Assembly (NCBI GenBank): GCA_041228285.1
Contig: CP166133.1
Coordinates: 992,001 to 1,056,000, forward strand
Direction: 5' to 3'
Source of the DNA: Neisseriaceae bacterium CLB008
GTDB lineage: Bacteria > Pseudomonadota > Gammaproteobacteria > Burkholderiales > Neisseriaceae
Length of the DNA: 64,000 bases
Shown: positions 53,511 through 62,717 of the stretch, piece by piece
How the letters are laid out: every line of letters starts with the position of its first letter
Numbering within the stretch: the stretch's first letter is position 1
Program-made: the position numbers and the translations under genes
Notes under the pieces: model-generated
Databases searched by the model: none
Told to the model about the DNA's origin: nothing
Seen by the model: only the letters and a program-made list of their open reading frames with translations

Positions 53511-54300
53511 ATTCATTGCCGGCCACTGCACTCATGCGGCCTGCATGGCAGTGCGTGGTGCCGGCTTGCAAAGCTGTGCCTTTCCGGCCAAAACCTATTT
53601 GTTGAGCGCCAACCAGCGCCATTGGCTGTGGGATACGGGCTACGCCCAACACTTTATGGACGCCACCGCCAGTGGGCTGTTTGCGCTGTATCGGCGGGTG
53701 ACGCCGGTTTACTTCGAATCCAGCCAGGCCATCGTGGCTCAGCTGCGCCAGCGCGGCATTCAGGCGCGTGATTTGTCGGGGGTGATTTTGTCGCATTTTC
53801 ACGGCGACCACATTGCTGGCCTGAAGGATTTTCCCGATGTGCCCTTGATCGCCAGCGGCCAGGGGTGGGCGCAGACGCAGCACTTACGCGGCTGGCGCGC
53901 CTTACAAAAGGGCTTTGTGCCCGAGCTTATGCCCAGTGATGCGGCGCAGCGGCTGTGGCCGATGGAGTTGGGCGGGGTAGTGGCCTTACCGCCAGAGCTG
54001 TATCCCTTCACCACGGGTTACGCCGTGCCGGGCAGCAATAAAGAGCTCATCTTGGTGGACTTACCTGGGCATGCGGCCGGCCACATCGGTGCATTTGTTT
54101 ACACCGATGACGGGTGGCATCTATTGGCCGCCGATGCAGCTTGGGACGTGGCTAATTTTCGGGAGGGGCGGTTGCCTTCTCCTTTAACCCGCTTGATTAT
54201 GGCCGATCATGGCCAATATGTCGCCACCTTAGGGCAGCTGCGCCTACTGGATGCAGGCGGTCAGGTGCAGATTCATTTAAGCCATGATGGAGGCGTGTGA
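53494..54300 (+). CDS. MBL-fold metal hydrolase of the lipid operon
   Basis: 268 residues. Metal ligand motif SHFHGDHIAGL (about 97-107), His in LPGHAAGHIG, Asp in LLAADAAWD and terminal His in IHLSHDGGV. Resembles quorum-quenching lactonase/thioesterase-like MBL proteins. It could open or release the pathway intermediate, a job done by the alpha/beta hydrolase OleB in ole clusters (inference). Overlaps the reductase by 17 bases. Confidence 0.87.
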   Translation: MATMTEFIAGHCTHAACMAVRGAGLQSCAFPAKTYLLSANQRHWLWDTGYAQHFMDATASGLFALYRRVTPVYFESSQAIVAQLRQRGIQARDLSGVILSHFHGDHIAGLKDFPDVPLIASGQGWAQTQHLRGWRALQKGFVPELMPSDAAQRLWPMELGGVVALPPELYPFTTGYAVPGSNKELILVDLPGHAAGHIGAFVYTDDGWHLLAADAAWDVANFREGRLPSPLTRLIMADHGQYVATLGQLRLLDAGGQVQIHLSHDGGV

Positions 54301-55580
54301 TGGGGCTAGTGGCGATTGTTTGGCATTATTGGCGCAGCAAGCGTTGGCGCTTTAGCCAGCGCTCGGCGCTGTTGGCGCACCAGCAGCGGCAGTGGCGCCA
54401 GTTTGAGCGCAGGGTTTTGTCTCGTAGCCCTTATTTTAAGCCTTATTGTGGCCAGCCCTTGGCGCAATGGCCGATCATGGATAAAGCCTCGATGATGCGG
54501 GACTTTAATGCCCTCAATACGGCTGGCTTAGCCTTAGAGGATGTGTGGCAAACGGCGCAGGCGGCCGAACACAGCCGTGATTTTTCCAGCGCTTTGTCCG
54601 GCTATGAAGTTGGCCTGTCGTCGGGGACCTCGGCTCAGCGCGGGGTTTTTGTGGTGAGCCAGGCGGAGCGAGCGCAGTGGGCGGGGGTGATTTTGGCCAA
54701 GCTGTTGCCGCGCGGGCTGTTGCAGCGCGAGCGGGTGGCCTTGATCTTAAGGGCGAATAATAATTTATACGAAGGCGTGGGCCGTAGCCGCCGCTTACAG
54801 TTTCGTTTTTTTGATATGATGCAGGCATTTACGCCTTTATGCGCTGATTTGGCTGGCTATCAGCCCAGCATCATCGTGGCGCCCGCGCAGGTATTGTGCG
54901 CCTTGGCCAGGCAAGTTCAGTCTGGTGAGCTAGCGCTGGCGCCGCGGCGGGTGATTTCGGCCGCCGAGGTGCTGTCGGCAGCGGATCGACGCTTGCTGGA
55001 GTCGGTGTTTGCCGAAGTGCATGAAGTGTATCAGGCGACAGAAGGGTTTTTGGCGGCGACCTGTGCGCATGGGCGCTTGCATCTTAACGAAGAATACGTT
55101 TTGTTTGAAGAAGAGTGGCTGGACGAGCAGCGTTTTGTGCCCATCATCACCGACTTTACCCGCCAAACCCAGCCCATGGTGCGCTATCGCCTAGACGATG
55201 TGCTGCAGCTAGACCCACGGCCATGCCCTTGTGGTTCGGCTACGCGCGTGCTGGCGGCGATTGAAGGTCGTTTGGGTGATGTAGTGCATCTGCCAGGGAG
55301 AAACGGCCAGCTTGTGGCGCTGTTTGCCGATGCGCTGAGCCGCGTGTTTGCTCAAGCGCTGCCGCGGCAGGCCGATTATCAGCTGACTCAAATCAGCGCA
55401 ACCGCGTTGAACTTGGCGATAGAGGGCAGCGAAGCCGATTGGGCGAGTGCACGAACAGCTTTAACTGCCTATTTTGAGCAGCAAGGCGTGGCTACAGAGG
55501 CCGTAGACTGGCATGTCGTGGCGCTGCCGCAGGCGCAGTCAGGCCAAAAGCGCCGCCGCATTCAGGTGGTGGCCGCATGA
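54300..55580 (+). CDS. PaaK/F390-synthetase-like adenylate-forming ligase
   Basis: 426 residues. AMP-binding P-loop LSSGTSAQRGVFVVS (about 102-116), YQATEGFLAA, the motif MVRYRLDDVLQL, a Cys-rich CPCGS turn and IEGRLGDVV, all typical of the PaaK/CapK branch. It would activate a carboxylic acid as adenylate, perhaps on to CoA. The N-terminus has a basic, aromatic-rich stretch that may sit on the membrane. Start ATG 54300 overlaps the MBL stop. Confidence 0.87.
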   Translation: MGLVAIVWHYWRSKRWRFSQRSALLAHQQRQWRQFERRVLSRSPYFKPYCGQPLAQWPIMDKASMMRDFNALNTAGLALEDVWQTAQAAEHSRDFSSALSGYEVGLSSGTSAQRGVFVVSQAERAQWAGVILAKLLPRGLLQRERVALILRANNNLYEGVGRSRRLQFRFFDMMQAFTPLCADLAGYQPSIIVAPAQVLCALARQVQSGELALAPRRVISAAEVLSAADRRLLESVFAEVHEVYQATEGFLAATCAHGRLHLNEEYVLFEEEWLDEQRFVPIITDFTRQTQPMVRYRLDDVLQLDPRPCPCGSATRVLAAIEGRLGDVVHLPGRNGQLVALFADALSRVFAQALPRQADYQLTQISATALNLAIEGSEADWASARTALTAYFEQQGVATEAVDWHVVALPQAQSGQKRRRIQVVAA

Positions 55581-56179
55581 GTCGGGCCTTTCGTGCTTGG
55601 GCCTTATTCAGCGCCTGGGGGTTTGTGGGCCTGTGCTACAGCATAGGTGCGCTCTGGGCTGAGCGCGCCGGCGTGACGGTGCAGGTGTATCAAACCTGGC
55701 TAGACGATGCCACGCCTTTTTGGGTCGATGGTTGGCTGGTGTACGCGTCGTTTTTTGTGCTGGTGCCGTATGCGTTTTTCAGCAGCGCCAGCCGTTGGAT
55801 TCGGCCGCTGCGGCTCAGCATGCAGTATGCTGCTCTGGCTGCCTTGGTCATGTATTTATTGTGGCCCAGCAGCATGGTTTATCCTGAGGTGGTGGGCGAG
55901 ACGCTGAACCAGCGGCTGTGGCTCTGGCTACATGAATGGGACACTACGGGAAATTGTTTGCCATCGCTACACGTGGTGTTGGCAACGCTGTGTGGCTTGG
56001 CCTTGGGGCAAAGCCATCAAGGCAAGCGTCGCTTGATTGAGCTACTGTGGGTGGCGCTGGTGATTGTCTCGGTATTGCTGCTGAAGCGGCATCTGTGGCT
56101 AGACGTTGCTTCGGGCTTAGCATTAGCGCTGGTGGCGGCAAAAGGAGGAGGCCTATGGGGTCGTCGGGATTCAATTTAA
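55577..56179 (+). CDS. PAP2-family membrane phosphatase
   Basis: 200 residues, about six membrane helices. Partial PAP2 motifs: NCLPSLHVVLA (motif 2, with His) and KRHLWLDVASG (motif 3, with His and Asp). Motif 1 (KxxxxxxRP) is not obvious; the segment SSASRWIRPLRLSMQ may stand for it. The family dephosphorylates lipid or isoprenoid phosphates, or transfers head groups (sphingomyelin-synthase-like members). Overlaps neighbours on both sides. Confidence 0.82.
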   Translation: MSRAFRAWALFSAWGFVGLCYSIGALWAERAGVTVQVYQTWLDDATPFWVDGWLVYASFFVLVPYAFFSSASRWIRPLRLSMQYAALAALVMYLLWPSSMVYPEVVGETLNQRLWLWLHEWDTTGNCLPSLHVVLATLCGLALGQSHQGKRRLIELLWVALVIVSVLLLKRHLWLDVASGLALALVAAKGGGLWGRRDSI

Positions 56180-57165
56180 TGGTGTGGCCGCTGCTGCTGA
56201 TGGTGGTGTCGGTATTGGCCGAGAGTGGCTTCAATTATTGGCGCGGCCGCACGGTGGATTGGCGTGACGTGGGCTTTAATTTTAACGTGGGCCAGATTAT
56301 TTTGTGGCTAGGCCGTACGCTTGAGATTGCGGTGTTTGTGTGGGTGTATGAGGCTTTTGCATGGCAGGGGCTGGCGGCGCTGCCAACTTGGGCCAGCTGG
56401 CTGTGGGTGTTCATCGTCTGGGATTTAGGTTTTTATTTATTGCACCGCAGCCATCATCATGTGCGTGCCCTGTGGTGGGTGCATGAGGTACACCACACCG
56501 GTCAACAGTTTAATCTTTCCTTGGGCGTACGCAATGCGTGGTATTCGTCCTTAACGTCGGTGCCGTTCTTTTTGCCGCTGGCGCTGCTGGGCGCGACGCC
56601 GCTACAGTTTGTGGTGGTGTCTACCGTGCATTACGCCATTCAGCTGTTTAACCACAATAGCTTCTTGCGTGGCTATGGGCCGCTGGAGTGGCTGCTGGTG
56701 AGCCCGAATCTGCATCGCGTGCATCACGGCAATGCTGCACCCTACATCAATAAAAACTACGGCGGCACGTTTAGCGTGTGGGATAGGCTGTTTGGCACCT
56801 ATCAGCCGCTGTTATCACAGCAGCCGCCCGAGTTTGGGGTAAAGGGGAGTTTGACCAGCCAAAACCCACTGAAGGCCAATCACGCTTGGCTGGCACGCTG
56901 GCGCCAAGAGTTGGCGACAGCGCCGAGCGAAATGCCGAGTGGGCCGGCAGTGCTCACCATGAGCGTGGCGCTGTTTGGCCTGGTTTTGTACTATATTGCC
57001 TGGCAGTTTAGCTGGCTGTGGTGGCAGCAGGGCGCCTGGGTGGCGCTACTGGCGATCGGCAGCGTGGCCATTGGCGCCTGGGCCGATGGTCGGGCACGCT
57101 TTGGCCTACACTGGTGGTGTGTCGGCATGGGCATGCTGGGGGTGTGTCTACATCTGTGGGCCTAG
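56155..57165 (+). CDS. Fatty-acid-hydroxylase/sterol-desaturase-family membrane protein
   Basis: 336 residues, several membrane helices. The di-iron His clusters are present: LLHRSHHHVR, VHEVHHTGQQ and NLHRVHHG. The family hydroxylates or desaturates lipid chains using O2. ATG 56155 follows GGAGGAGG by three to five bases; it overlaps the PAP2 gene by 25 bases. Last gene of the six-gene operon, with a bidirectional terminator 16 bases behind. Confidence 0.9.
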   Translation: MGSSGFNLMVWPLLLMVVSVLAESGFNYWRGRTVDWRDVGFNFNVGQIILWLGRTLEIAVFVWVYEAFAWQGLAALPTWASWLWVFIVWDLGFYLLHRSHHHVRALWWVHEVHHTGQQFNLSLGVRNAWYSSLTSVPFFLPLALLGATPLQFVVVSTVHYAIQLFNHNSFLRGYGPLEWLLVSPNLHRVHHGNAAPYINKNYGGTFSVWDRLFGTYQPLLSQQPPEFGVKGSLTSQNPLKANHAWLARWRQELATAPSEMPSGPAVLTMSVALFGLVLYYIAWQFSWLWWQQGAWVALLAIGSVAIGAWADGRARFGLHWWCVGMGMLGVCLHLWA

Positions 57166-57180
57166 GCGGCGTCACAACGG

Positions 57181-57208
57181 AAAACGCCAAGCAGCTGCTT
57201 GGCGTTTT
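57181..57208. terminator. Bidirectional terminator
   Basis: AAAACGCCAAGCAG/CTGCTTGGCGTTTT, a perfect palindrome. Ends the six-gene operon and serves the convergent DoxX gene. Confidence 0.85.
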
Positions 57209-57256
57209 GGTGATGTGTGTGCTTGTTGTTATGAGGTGCGGTTTGTTGCTGACTGC

Positions 57257-57655
57257 TTATTGCTTGTTATCCAAAGCCCACTTGCCTGGCCCAGAGAAAA
57301 CGAAATATAGAAAACTGAAGCTCAACACCACGGCCAAAGAACCGCCGTTCATCACGGGGAATAAGAGGCTGCTGGCGCTGACGTGGCCAATAAAGTAGGC
57401 AAACGCCATTTGGCCTGACAAAATCAAGGCGGCGAATCGGGTTTTAAAGCCCAAGAGCAGCATCAGGCCACCGACAAGTTCGACCACGCCGGCAATGCCG
57501 TAAATAGAGCTCAAAGGCACGTTGGCAAACTGCTCGGTATAGGGAATGGCAAAGGTTTTGGCTAGGCCATACAGCATAATGCAGTAGCCCAAAACGATGC
57601 GCAGTAGGCCAAGGGCGTGCGGTTGATAGGCTGATGTTGATGAAGTGTGTGTCAT
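57257..57655 (-). CDS. DoxX-family membrane protein
   Basis: 132 residues, four helices; ALGLLRIVLGYCIMLYGLAKTF and YGIAGVVELVGGLMLLLGF are typical DoxX/DoxD features. Often linked to redox or thiol-oxidant stress proteins. Expressed from an AT-rich upstream region on its own. Confidence 0.9.
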   Translation of the reverse strand: MTHTSSTSAYQPHALGLLRIVLGYCIMLYGLAKTFAIPYTEQFANVPLSSIYGIAGVVELVGGLMLLLGFKTRFAALILSGQMAFAYFIGHVSASSLLFPVMNGGSLAVVLSFSFLYFVFSGPGKWALDNKQ

Positions 57656-57979
57656 GGTGGCTTTTTTCTCTGGTTGGCCATTATTTATAAATTGTCGACA
57701 TTTTATCGCAATAAATAATATTTATGTATGAAATAAAATATATTAATAATGAAAAGTTTTAATATTTTCGCTATGAACCCACGCTGTGGACGTGGGTTGA
57801 TGGCGCCGATTTTAAGTTAAGAGTCGGTTTTTAAAGAAAAGTTTCCTTAAGTCGATCTGCTCAGGCATGAGCGCTGAAAATGCCGTTAAGCGGTTGAGTT
57901 TGTGGTTATAATGAAGCAGGTGCCTCAGCGCCTGAGGCGCGTGACGTAAACCATCATAAAAATCAAAGGAGAAGCAGCC
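57656..57979. other. AT-rich divergent promoter region
   Basis: 324 bases between the DoxX gene (minus) and the monooxygenase gene (plus). The first 115 bases are very AT-rich. A hairpin AACCCACG/CGTGGGTT lies at 57776-57798 and another, GCCTCAG/CTGAGGC, at about 57922-57938, in the likely leader of the plus gene. TATAAT at 57907-57912 is a possible -10. Confidence 0.45.
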
Positions 57980-58297
57980 ATGAATTACTTTACCATCGTG
58001 ACCTATCACCCCAATAAAGGCCAAAGCGTGGCTGAATTAGAGGCTTTATACGCTGCGGTGGTGCCGAAATTTGCGCGGGTTCGCGGCTTGGTGCGCAAAT
58101 ATTTTGGCTACGATGTCGACAATAATACCGGCACCAGCGTGTATTTATGGAATAGTCGTGAAGAGGCCGAGGTGTTTTACGCCAAGCCCGCCTTCCAAGA
58201 AAGTTTTCGTGCGGCCTTTGGCTGCGATATTGCCAGCATACAGTATGTGCCCGTGCGGGCGATTTCTGAACATGAAGCCCGAGAGGGCGATGAGTGA
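57980..58297 (+). CDS. Small YdhR/ABM-like monooxygenase-fold protein
   Basis: 105 residues with a dimeric alpha+beta barrel look (NYFTIVTYHP, VRGLVRKYFGYD, SVYLWNSREEAEVFYAKPAF). Such proteins oxidise or isomerise aromatic compounds or bind ligands; no substrate can be read. AAGGAGAAG ribosome binding site. Stands alone between DoxX and the convergent nitrilase-like gene. Confidence 0.8.
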   Translation: MNYFTIVTYHPNKGQSVAELEALYAAVVPKFARVRGLVRKYFGYDVDNNTGTSVYLWNSREEAEVFYAKPAFQESFRAAFGCDIASIQYVPVRAISEHEAREGDE

Positions 58298-58311
58298 TGG
58301 ATTAATAGCAA

Positions 58312-58349
58312 AACCTCACCTACAGGTGCTGGACCATGTTGGTGAGGTT
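58312..58349 (-). terminator. Terminator of nitrilase-like gene
   Basis: On the minus strand AACCTCACC ... GGTGAGGTTTTG; nine-base stem with a short T run. Confidence 0.5.
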
Positions 58350-58363
58350 GGGCGCGGGTAAGG

Positions 58364-59437
58364 CTACTGGTCGTAGCCGCTTTTTTGCCAAATGCCTTGA
58401 TCGATCATGTACTGAATTTGTGGCGTCAATACCGTATCCTTATAGGTTTGATGCGAACCTTGGGGTTCAGAGGCGTAGAGGTTTTTAGGATAAAGGGGGC
58501 GTTCATATATAAGCTTGGCGCATTCGGTTCTGACGTCTTTAAGCCAATTGGTTGTGGCGGCGTGGGTGCGATGATGGCGTAAGGCCTCAATGTCGACCAC
58601 GCCGTAGACGTAGGAAGAGCCGTTGGTGTCGTGTTGCTTACCAATGACGCGGCCTTTGTAGTCGATGATGGATGAGAGGCTGCCGGAGCAATCCACTGGC
58701 GCCTGGCTGTTTGGTTGTAGATAAACCGGTCCAAGGTTGGGCGCCAATACGTAGAAATTGTTTTCTAAGGCGCGAGCGCGGTTGGAAATGTCGAAAATAT
58801 CGTTTTGGGTAAACGGTGTGGGCATGGAGGCGCGATAAACTACTTCAGCACCATTCACGGCGAGGCCGCGCCCGTTTTCGGGGAAATTACCTTCCATCGC
58901 CATCATCACGCCAAGGTTACCGATTTCAGTGTGGGCAACGGGCCAGAAAGCATCGAGTTGGTAGCCGTAGCGTTCAATCCATTGGTCAAATAAATCGTGG
59001 GGAGAGGCTGAGCGTTCGCACGGTAACAGGGCAGACATTTTGTGATGTTGCAGGATGATTTCGCCGTTAGGGTTGATGATGAAACCCACGTTGAACATGA
59101 TGCCGGGCCAGTCGGCCTCTCTGACTTTGGCCTGAGCCATGATGTAAATTTGGTGCTTTTGAGCGAAAAGCGCGAGGCGGTCGGTTTCTGGGCCCGGGAT
59201 GTCGATGGCGCCATCGGCCAAGAACTCGGCGACGGGCGTGTCTAAGGCTTCGTCGGTAAAGCCTTGCAGTGCGCCTTCAGGCAGCAGTAAAAGGCGTACC
59301 GGTAGGTCTAAAGAAGACAGCCAGATGGCGCCCTCTGCCAATTCTTCAATATGGTCTAAATTGCGCATGATGTCGGCGCGCCGATGAATGCCCCAAGTGG
59401 TGGGAATAAGGCCAACGACGCCATAGGGTTTAATCAT
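58364..59437 (-). CDS. Nitrilase-superfamily protein lacking the catalytic Cys
   Basis: 357 residues of the carbon-nitrogen hydrolase fold. Glu54 (LLLPEGALQGF) and Lys133 (ILQHHKMSALL) of the Glu-Lys-Cys triad are present, but at the Cys position the sequence is GVMMAMEGNFPE with Ala180. The downstream NGAEVVYRASMPTP and ALENNFYVLAPN blocks are intact, so the fold is kept. Either a non-hydrolytic homologue or an enzyme of a variant branch; amidase activity should not be assumed. Divergent from a MarR gene, its probable regulator. Confidence 0.85.
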   Translation of the reverse strand: MIKPYGVVGLIPTTWGIHRRADIMRNLDHIEELAEGAIWLSSLDLPVRLLLLPEGALQGFTDEALDTPVAEFLADGAIDIPGPETDRLALFAQKHQIYIMAQAKVREADWPGIMFNVGFIINPNGEIILQHHKMSALLPCERSASPHDLFDQWIERYGYQLDAFWPVAHTEIGNLGVMMAMEGNFPENGRGLAVNGAEVVYRASMPTPFTQNDIFDISNRARALENNFYVLAPNLGPVYLQPNSQAPVDCSGSLSSIIDYKGRVIGKQHDTNGSSYVYGVVDIEALRHHRTHAATTNWLKDVRTECAKLIYERPLYPKNLYASEPQGSHQTYKDTVLTPQIQYMIDQGIWQKSGYDQ

Positions 59438-59603
59438 GATGATGCTCCTTGTTCGTGAGTGTTGTTAGGGCTCTACACCTACTGTGGCAGCGGGGCGGAG
59501 TCGATTGGGAAACACTAGGCCGATTGGGCATGGGGCGGCAAAGCTTGATCGAGATGCGTGGCCGAAAAGTTTGGCTCATGCCACAATGGCTAATGATCGT
59601 ACG

Positions 59604-59637
59604 CTGATAAGTTATCAGTGTGCTGATAATTTATAAT
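59604..59637. promoter_or_regulatory. Candidate MarR operator and promoter
   Basis: Perfect palindrome CTGATAAGTTATCAG (59604-59618) followed by a half-copy CTGATAATTTAT and TATAAT (59632-59637), directly before the MarR gene. Fits autoregulation and control of the divergent nitrilase-like gene. Confidence 0.6.
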
Positions 59638-59645
59638 GGATTAAA

Positions 59646-60104
59646 ATGACTGAAAATGCAATGAAAGAAGATGAGTTTTTTTCGATCGCCCGTGGGCCCT
59701 TGGGTTATTTACTGCGTCAGGCTGCTAATGTGTACCGCACCAGAATGGAGTCGGCGCTACAGGAAATGGACGTGACAGGCCCACAATTCACGATTTTGAC
59801 GATTATTGCCGAGTCACCAGGGTGTTCGAATGCAGATGTGGCGCGTTTGGCCCTATTGACGCCACAGACGGTGAGCCTCATTGTGGCCAAGCTGGTTGAT
59901 TTGGGTTTGATTGAAAAGCAGGGGCATCCGATTTATAAGCGGGTACAGGTATTGACCATCACGGCGCAGGGCTTGCGTGTGTTGGATCAGTGTGCGGTTA
60001 AAGTGGCGGCTTTAGAGGCGAGCCTGTCGGCGGGCTTTAGCGCAGAAGAGGCGGCGGTGATTCGGCGTTGGATTGCGCATGTAATCGAGCAGCAGGCGCT
60101 TTAA
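59646..60104 (+). CDS. MarR-family regulator
   Basis: 152 residues; winged helix with SNADVARLALLTPQTVSLIVAKLVDLGLIEKQ and wing PIYKRVQVLTITAQG. Dimeric ligand-responsive repressor. Start at 59646 or at the internal ATG 59661. Faces the nitrilase-like gene; the ligand is unknown. Confidence 0.92.
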   Translation: MTENAMKEDEFFSIARGPLGYLLRQAANVYRTRMESALQEMDVTGPQFTILTIIAESPGCSNADVARLALLTPQTVSLIVAKLVDLGLIEKQGHPIYKRVQVLTITAQGLRVLDQCAVKVAALEASLSAGFSAEEAAVIRRWIAHVIEQQAL

Positions 60105-60436
60105 TTGAGGCTTAACGCGCGCTCAAAATCAGCCTGAAACTGGGGGGTATTGACGAAGCGCGCGGCTCGAAGCCGTTCTTGGCCTTCGATGAACAGCAGC
60201 AGCACCGGTAGGGTTAGGGCATGGAAGGTGCTGGCCACAGCCGGCAGAGCGCTGGCGTCTAGTTCGATGAAGCGTACCTGATCATGGTGGGCCAGCCGGG
60301 CGGCGAGCTGTGGTTTGAGCGCATGGCAAACGCCGCAGTGTGGGCTACCAATGTAGACAAATACCGCAGGCAGGCTGTTGATGAGGACTAAGGCCTCATC
60401 TAGGCTGGCGATGGGGGTGAATAGCTTAGCGCTCAT
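60101..60436 (-). CDS. Thioredoxin-like protein
   Basis: 111 residues; thioredoxin fold with active site PHCGVCHALK and cis-Pro in ALTLPVLLLF. Cytosolic (no signal). Overlaps the upstream membrane-protein gene by 11 bases, so co-translated. Convergent with marR, overlapping by four bases. Confidence 0.9.
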   Translation of the reverse strand: MSAKLFTPIASLDEALVLINSLPAVFVYIGSPHCGVCHALKPQLAARLAHHDQVRFIELDASALPAVASTFHALTLPVLLLFIEGQERLRAARFVNTPQFQADFERALSLN

Positions 60437-60992
60437 CGTTTGCGTCCTGTGTCGGGACTTCTAGGCTGACGCGACCATTGGGCCCGACGTGGCTACGGTT
60501 GTCGATATTGACTGGCGGCATGCCTTTGCGTTGGCGCCACCAGCCGCCGAGGCGGTATAGGCACAATAGGCCGGGATAAGGCAGCAAGATGGCGATCAAT
60601 AAATAGCGCACATTGTCAAAAGAAATGCTGTGCCGCTGCTCGGTCACGAGGTGAATCAGCTGCCACAGCCAGCCCCATACGGCGGTGGCGCTTAAAACCA
60701 CCATGCTGGCTAAGGCCACCACACGACCAGGATTCATGACGTAGGGCTTGCCGATGCTGACGTGGCGATTAAACGACATCAGCTTGAGCATGGCCCACAG
60801 CATGTAGGCAAACATCAACACGTTGGCCGTTGTGGGTAGCCAGTCAAAGAACCAATCGGGCAGGCCGAGGATGGTTTGGCCCGAATTCGGGCTGCTGGCG
60901 GCCGCCCAGCCGGCTTGAGCGGTTAGGGTGAGGTTAAACCCTAGATCGGCAATGATCAGCAATAAAGGCAGCAACAGCAAGATTCGTTTCAT
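60426..60992 (-). CDS. Four-helix membrane protein, unknown
   Basis: 188 residues from ATG 60992 (MKRILLLLPLLLIIADLGF); the longer frame would run into the lipA terminator. Four hydrophobic helices and a hydrophilic tail. Family not recognised. Paired with a thioredoxin-like protein, so perhaps in membrane thiol chemistry (inference). Confidence 0.75.
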   Translation of the reverse strand: MKRILLLLPLLLIIADLGFNLTLTAQAGWAAASSPNSGQTILGLPDWFFDWLPTTANVLMFAYMLWAMLKLMSFNRHVSIGKPYVMNPGRVVALASMVVLSATAVWGWLWQLIHLVTEQRHSISFDNVRYLLIAILLPYPGLLCLYRLGGWWRQRKGMPPVNIDNRSHVGPNGRVSLEVPTQDANDER

Positions 60993-61087
60993 GAGGGCGA
61001 AGAGGTTCGAGTCGGTAAAGACGTTAATATGCCTTGATTGGGCGGGAATGGCAATGCCGCTGGGGTGGTATAGATTGTTTTTGTTCA

Positions 61088-61124
61088 ATAAAAAGCCCAT
61101 CGCGCCAAAGGCACGATGGGCTTT
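61088..61124 (-). terminator. Terminator of lipA
   Basis: On the minus strand AAAGCCCATCG ... CGATGGGCTTTTTATT. Confidence 0.8.
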
Positions 61125-61139
61125 AATCAATTGCGAAGC

Positions 61140-62102
61140 TTACTTTTCAACCACGCCAGCTGATTCTGCTTGATGGTCGGCATGATAGCTCGAGCGCACC
61201 ATGGCGCCAATGGCGGCATGCTTAAAGCCCAGATCATAGGCTTCTGATTCAAATTGTTTGAACATGGTGGGGGTCACGTAGCGCAGCACGGGCAAATGGC
61301 TGTCGGTAGGCTGTAGGTATTGGCCGACAGTGATCATTTCAACGTCGTGGGCACGCATGTCACGCATCACGGCACGAACTTCATCGTCGTCTTCACCTAG
61401 GCCAACCATGATGCCAGACTTAGTGGCGACGTTCGGGTTCATGGCTTTATAGCGTTTTAACAGGTCAAGCGAGTGCTGATAGTCAGAGCCTGGACGGGCC
61501 TGTTTATACAGACGAGGTGAGGTTTCCAAGTTGTGGTTCATCACGTCTGGTGGGGTTTCGGTCAGGATATCCAAGGCAATGTCTAGGCGGCCACGGAAGT
61601 CAGGCACCAAAATTTCAATTTGGGTATTGGGGCTGGTTTTGCGGATTTCTTTAATGCAGTCAGCAAAGTGGCCAGCGCCACCGTCGCGCAAGTCGTCGCG
61701 GTCAACGGAGGTGATCACCACATAGCGCAGCTTCAAGGCCGCCACGGTTTCGGCCAAATGGATGGGCTCCATTGGATCTAGTGGGTTAGGTCGGCCGTGA
61801 CCGACGTCACAGAACGGACAGCGGCGGGTACAGATGTCGCCCATGATCATAAACGTCGCCGTGCCTTTGCTGAAACACTCGCCGATGTTCGGGCAAGTCG
61901 CCTCTTCACAGACGGTGTGCAGCTTTTGGTCGCGTAAAATACGTTTAATCTCTTGGAACTGACCACCAGAAGGCAGCTTGGCGCGAATCCATTCTGGTTT
62001 TTTCAGTTTTTCTTGCAAAGGCACGATTTTAATCGGGATGCGGGCCGTTTTGGCTGCGCCCTTGTGTTTAACGCCTTGGCTGTTGTCGTTCTGTGTGCTC
62101 AT
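61140..62102 (-). CDS. lipA: Lipoyl synthase
   Basis: 320 residues. Radical-SAM enzyme inserting two sulfurs into octanoyl groups. Auxiliary cluster Cys in [12 protein letters not shown], radical-SAM CTRRCPFC, and the final RSSY with the conserved Ser. Start ATG 62102 overlaps the lipB stop by four bases. Confidence 0.98.
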   Translation of the reverse strand: MSTQNDNSQGVKHKGAAKTARIPIKIVPLQEKLKKPEWIRAKLPSGGQFQEIKRILRDQKLHTVCEEATCPNIGECFSKGTATFMIMGDICTRRCPFCDVGHGRPNPLDPMEPIHLAETVAALKLRYVVITSVDRDDLRDGGAGHFADCIKEIRKTSPNTQIEILVPDFRGRLDIALDILTETPPDVMNHNLETSPRLYKQARPGSDYQHSLDLLKRYKAMNPNVATKSGIMVGLGEDDDEVRAVMRDMRAHDVEMITVGQYLQPTDSHLPVLRYVTPTMFKQFESEAYDLGFKHAAIGAMVRSSYHADHQAESAGVVEK

Positions 62103-62716
62103 GATGATGCTTTCTGATTTAAATATTGGCAAAGATGGGCAGTTAAGCGCTCTGCAACCTCATTAAACATTGGGCACGGCGCAACATAGTCTGCGATCTG
62201 CGCCATTTCCAAGCCGCTGTAGCCGCAAGGATTAATGTAATGAAAAGGGGTGAGGTCCATGTTTAAGTTAAGGCTTAAACCGTGGTAAACCGCGCCGTTT
62301 TTAATGCGTAAACCTAATGAAGCAATTTTTTTAGCCCCAACGTAAACGCCAGGGGCTTTGTCGTCGCCACGCGCTTCAATACCGTAATCGGCGAGGGTGG
62401 CGATGATGCTGTTTTCAATTTGGTGAACCAAATCGCGTACGCTGACCTTGCGACGTTTGAAGTCGATTAAGGTGTAGACCACGATTTGGCCAGGCCCGTG
62501 AAATGTCACCTGGCCGCCACGATCCACCTGAACCACGGGAATGTCGGATGGAATCAGAATGTGTTCTGGTTTACCGGCCATGCCCTGAGTGAATACCTGT
62601 GGATGTTCCACTACCCAAAGCTCATCACTGGTCGCTTCGGTACGGGTATCGGTAAAGGTTTTCATGGCCTCAAATGTGGTGGCGTAGTCGGCTAGGCCCA
62701 GCAGCTTGACGTTCAT
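62099..62716 (-). CDS. lipB: Octanoyl-ACP:protein transferase
   Basis: 205 residues. Transfers octanoate from ACP to lipoyl domains; [22 protein letters not shown] and [24 protein letters not shown] (Lys and, further on, Cys in [10 protein letters not shown]) are the hallmarks. Between ybeD-like and lipA genes, one operon. Confidence 0.97.
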   Translation of the reverse strand: MNVKLLGLADYATTFEAMKTFTDTRTEATSDELWVVEHPQVFTQGMAGKPEHILIPSDIPVVQVDRGGQVTFHGPGQIVVYTLIDFKRRKVSVRDLVHQIENSIIATLADYGIEARGDDKAPGVYVGAKKIASLGLRIKNGAVYHGLSLNLNMDLTPFHYINPCGYSGLEMAQIADYVAPCPMFNEVAERLTAHLCQYLNQKASS

Positions 62717-62717
62717 C

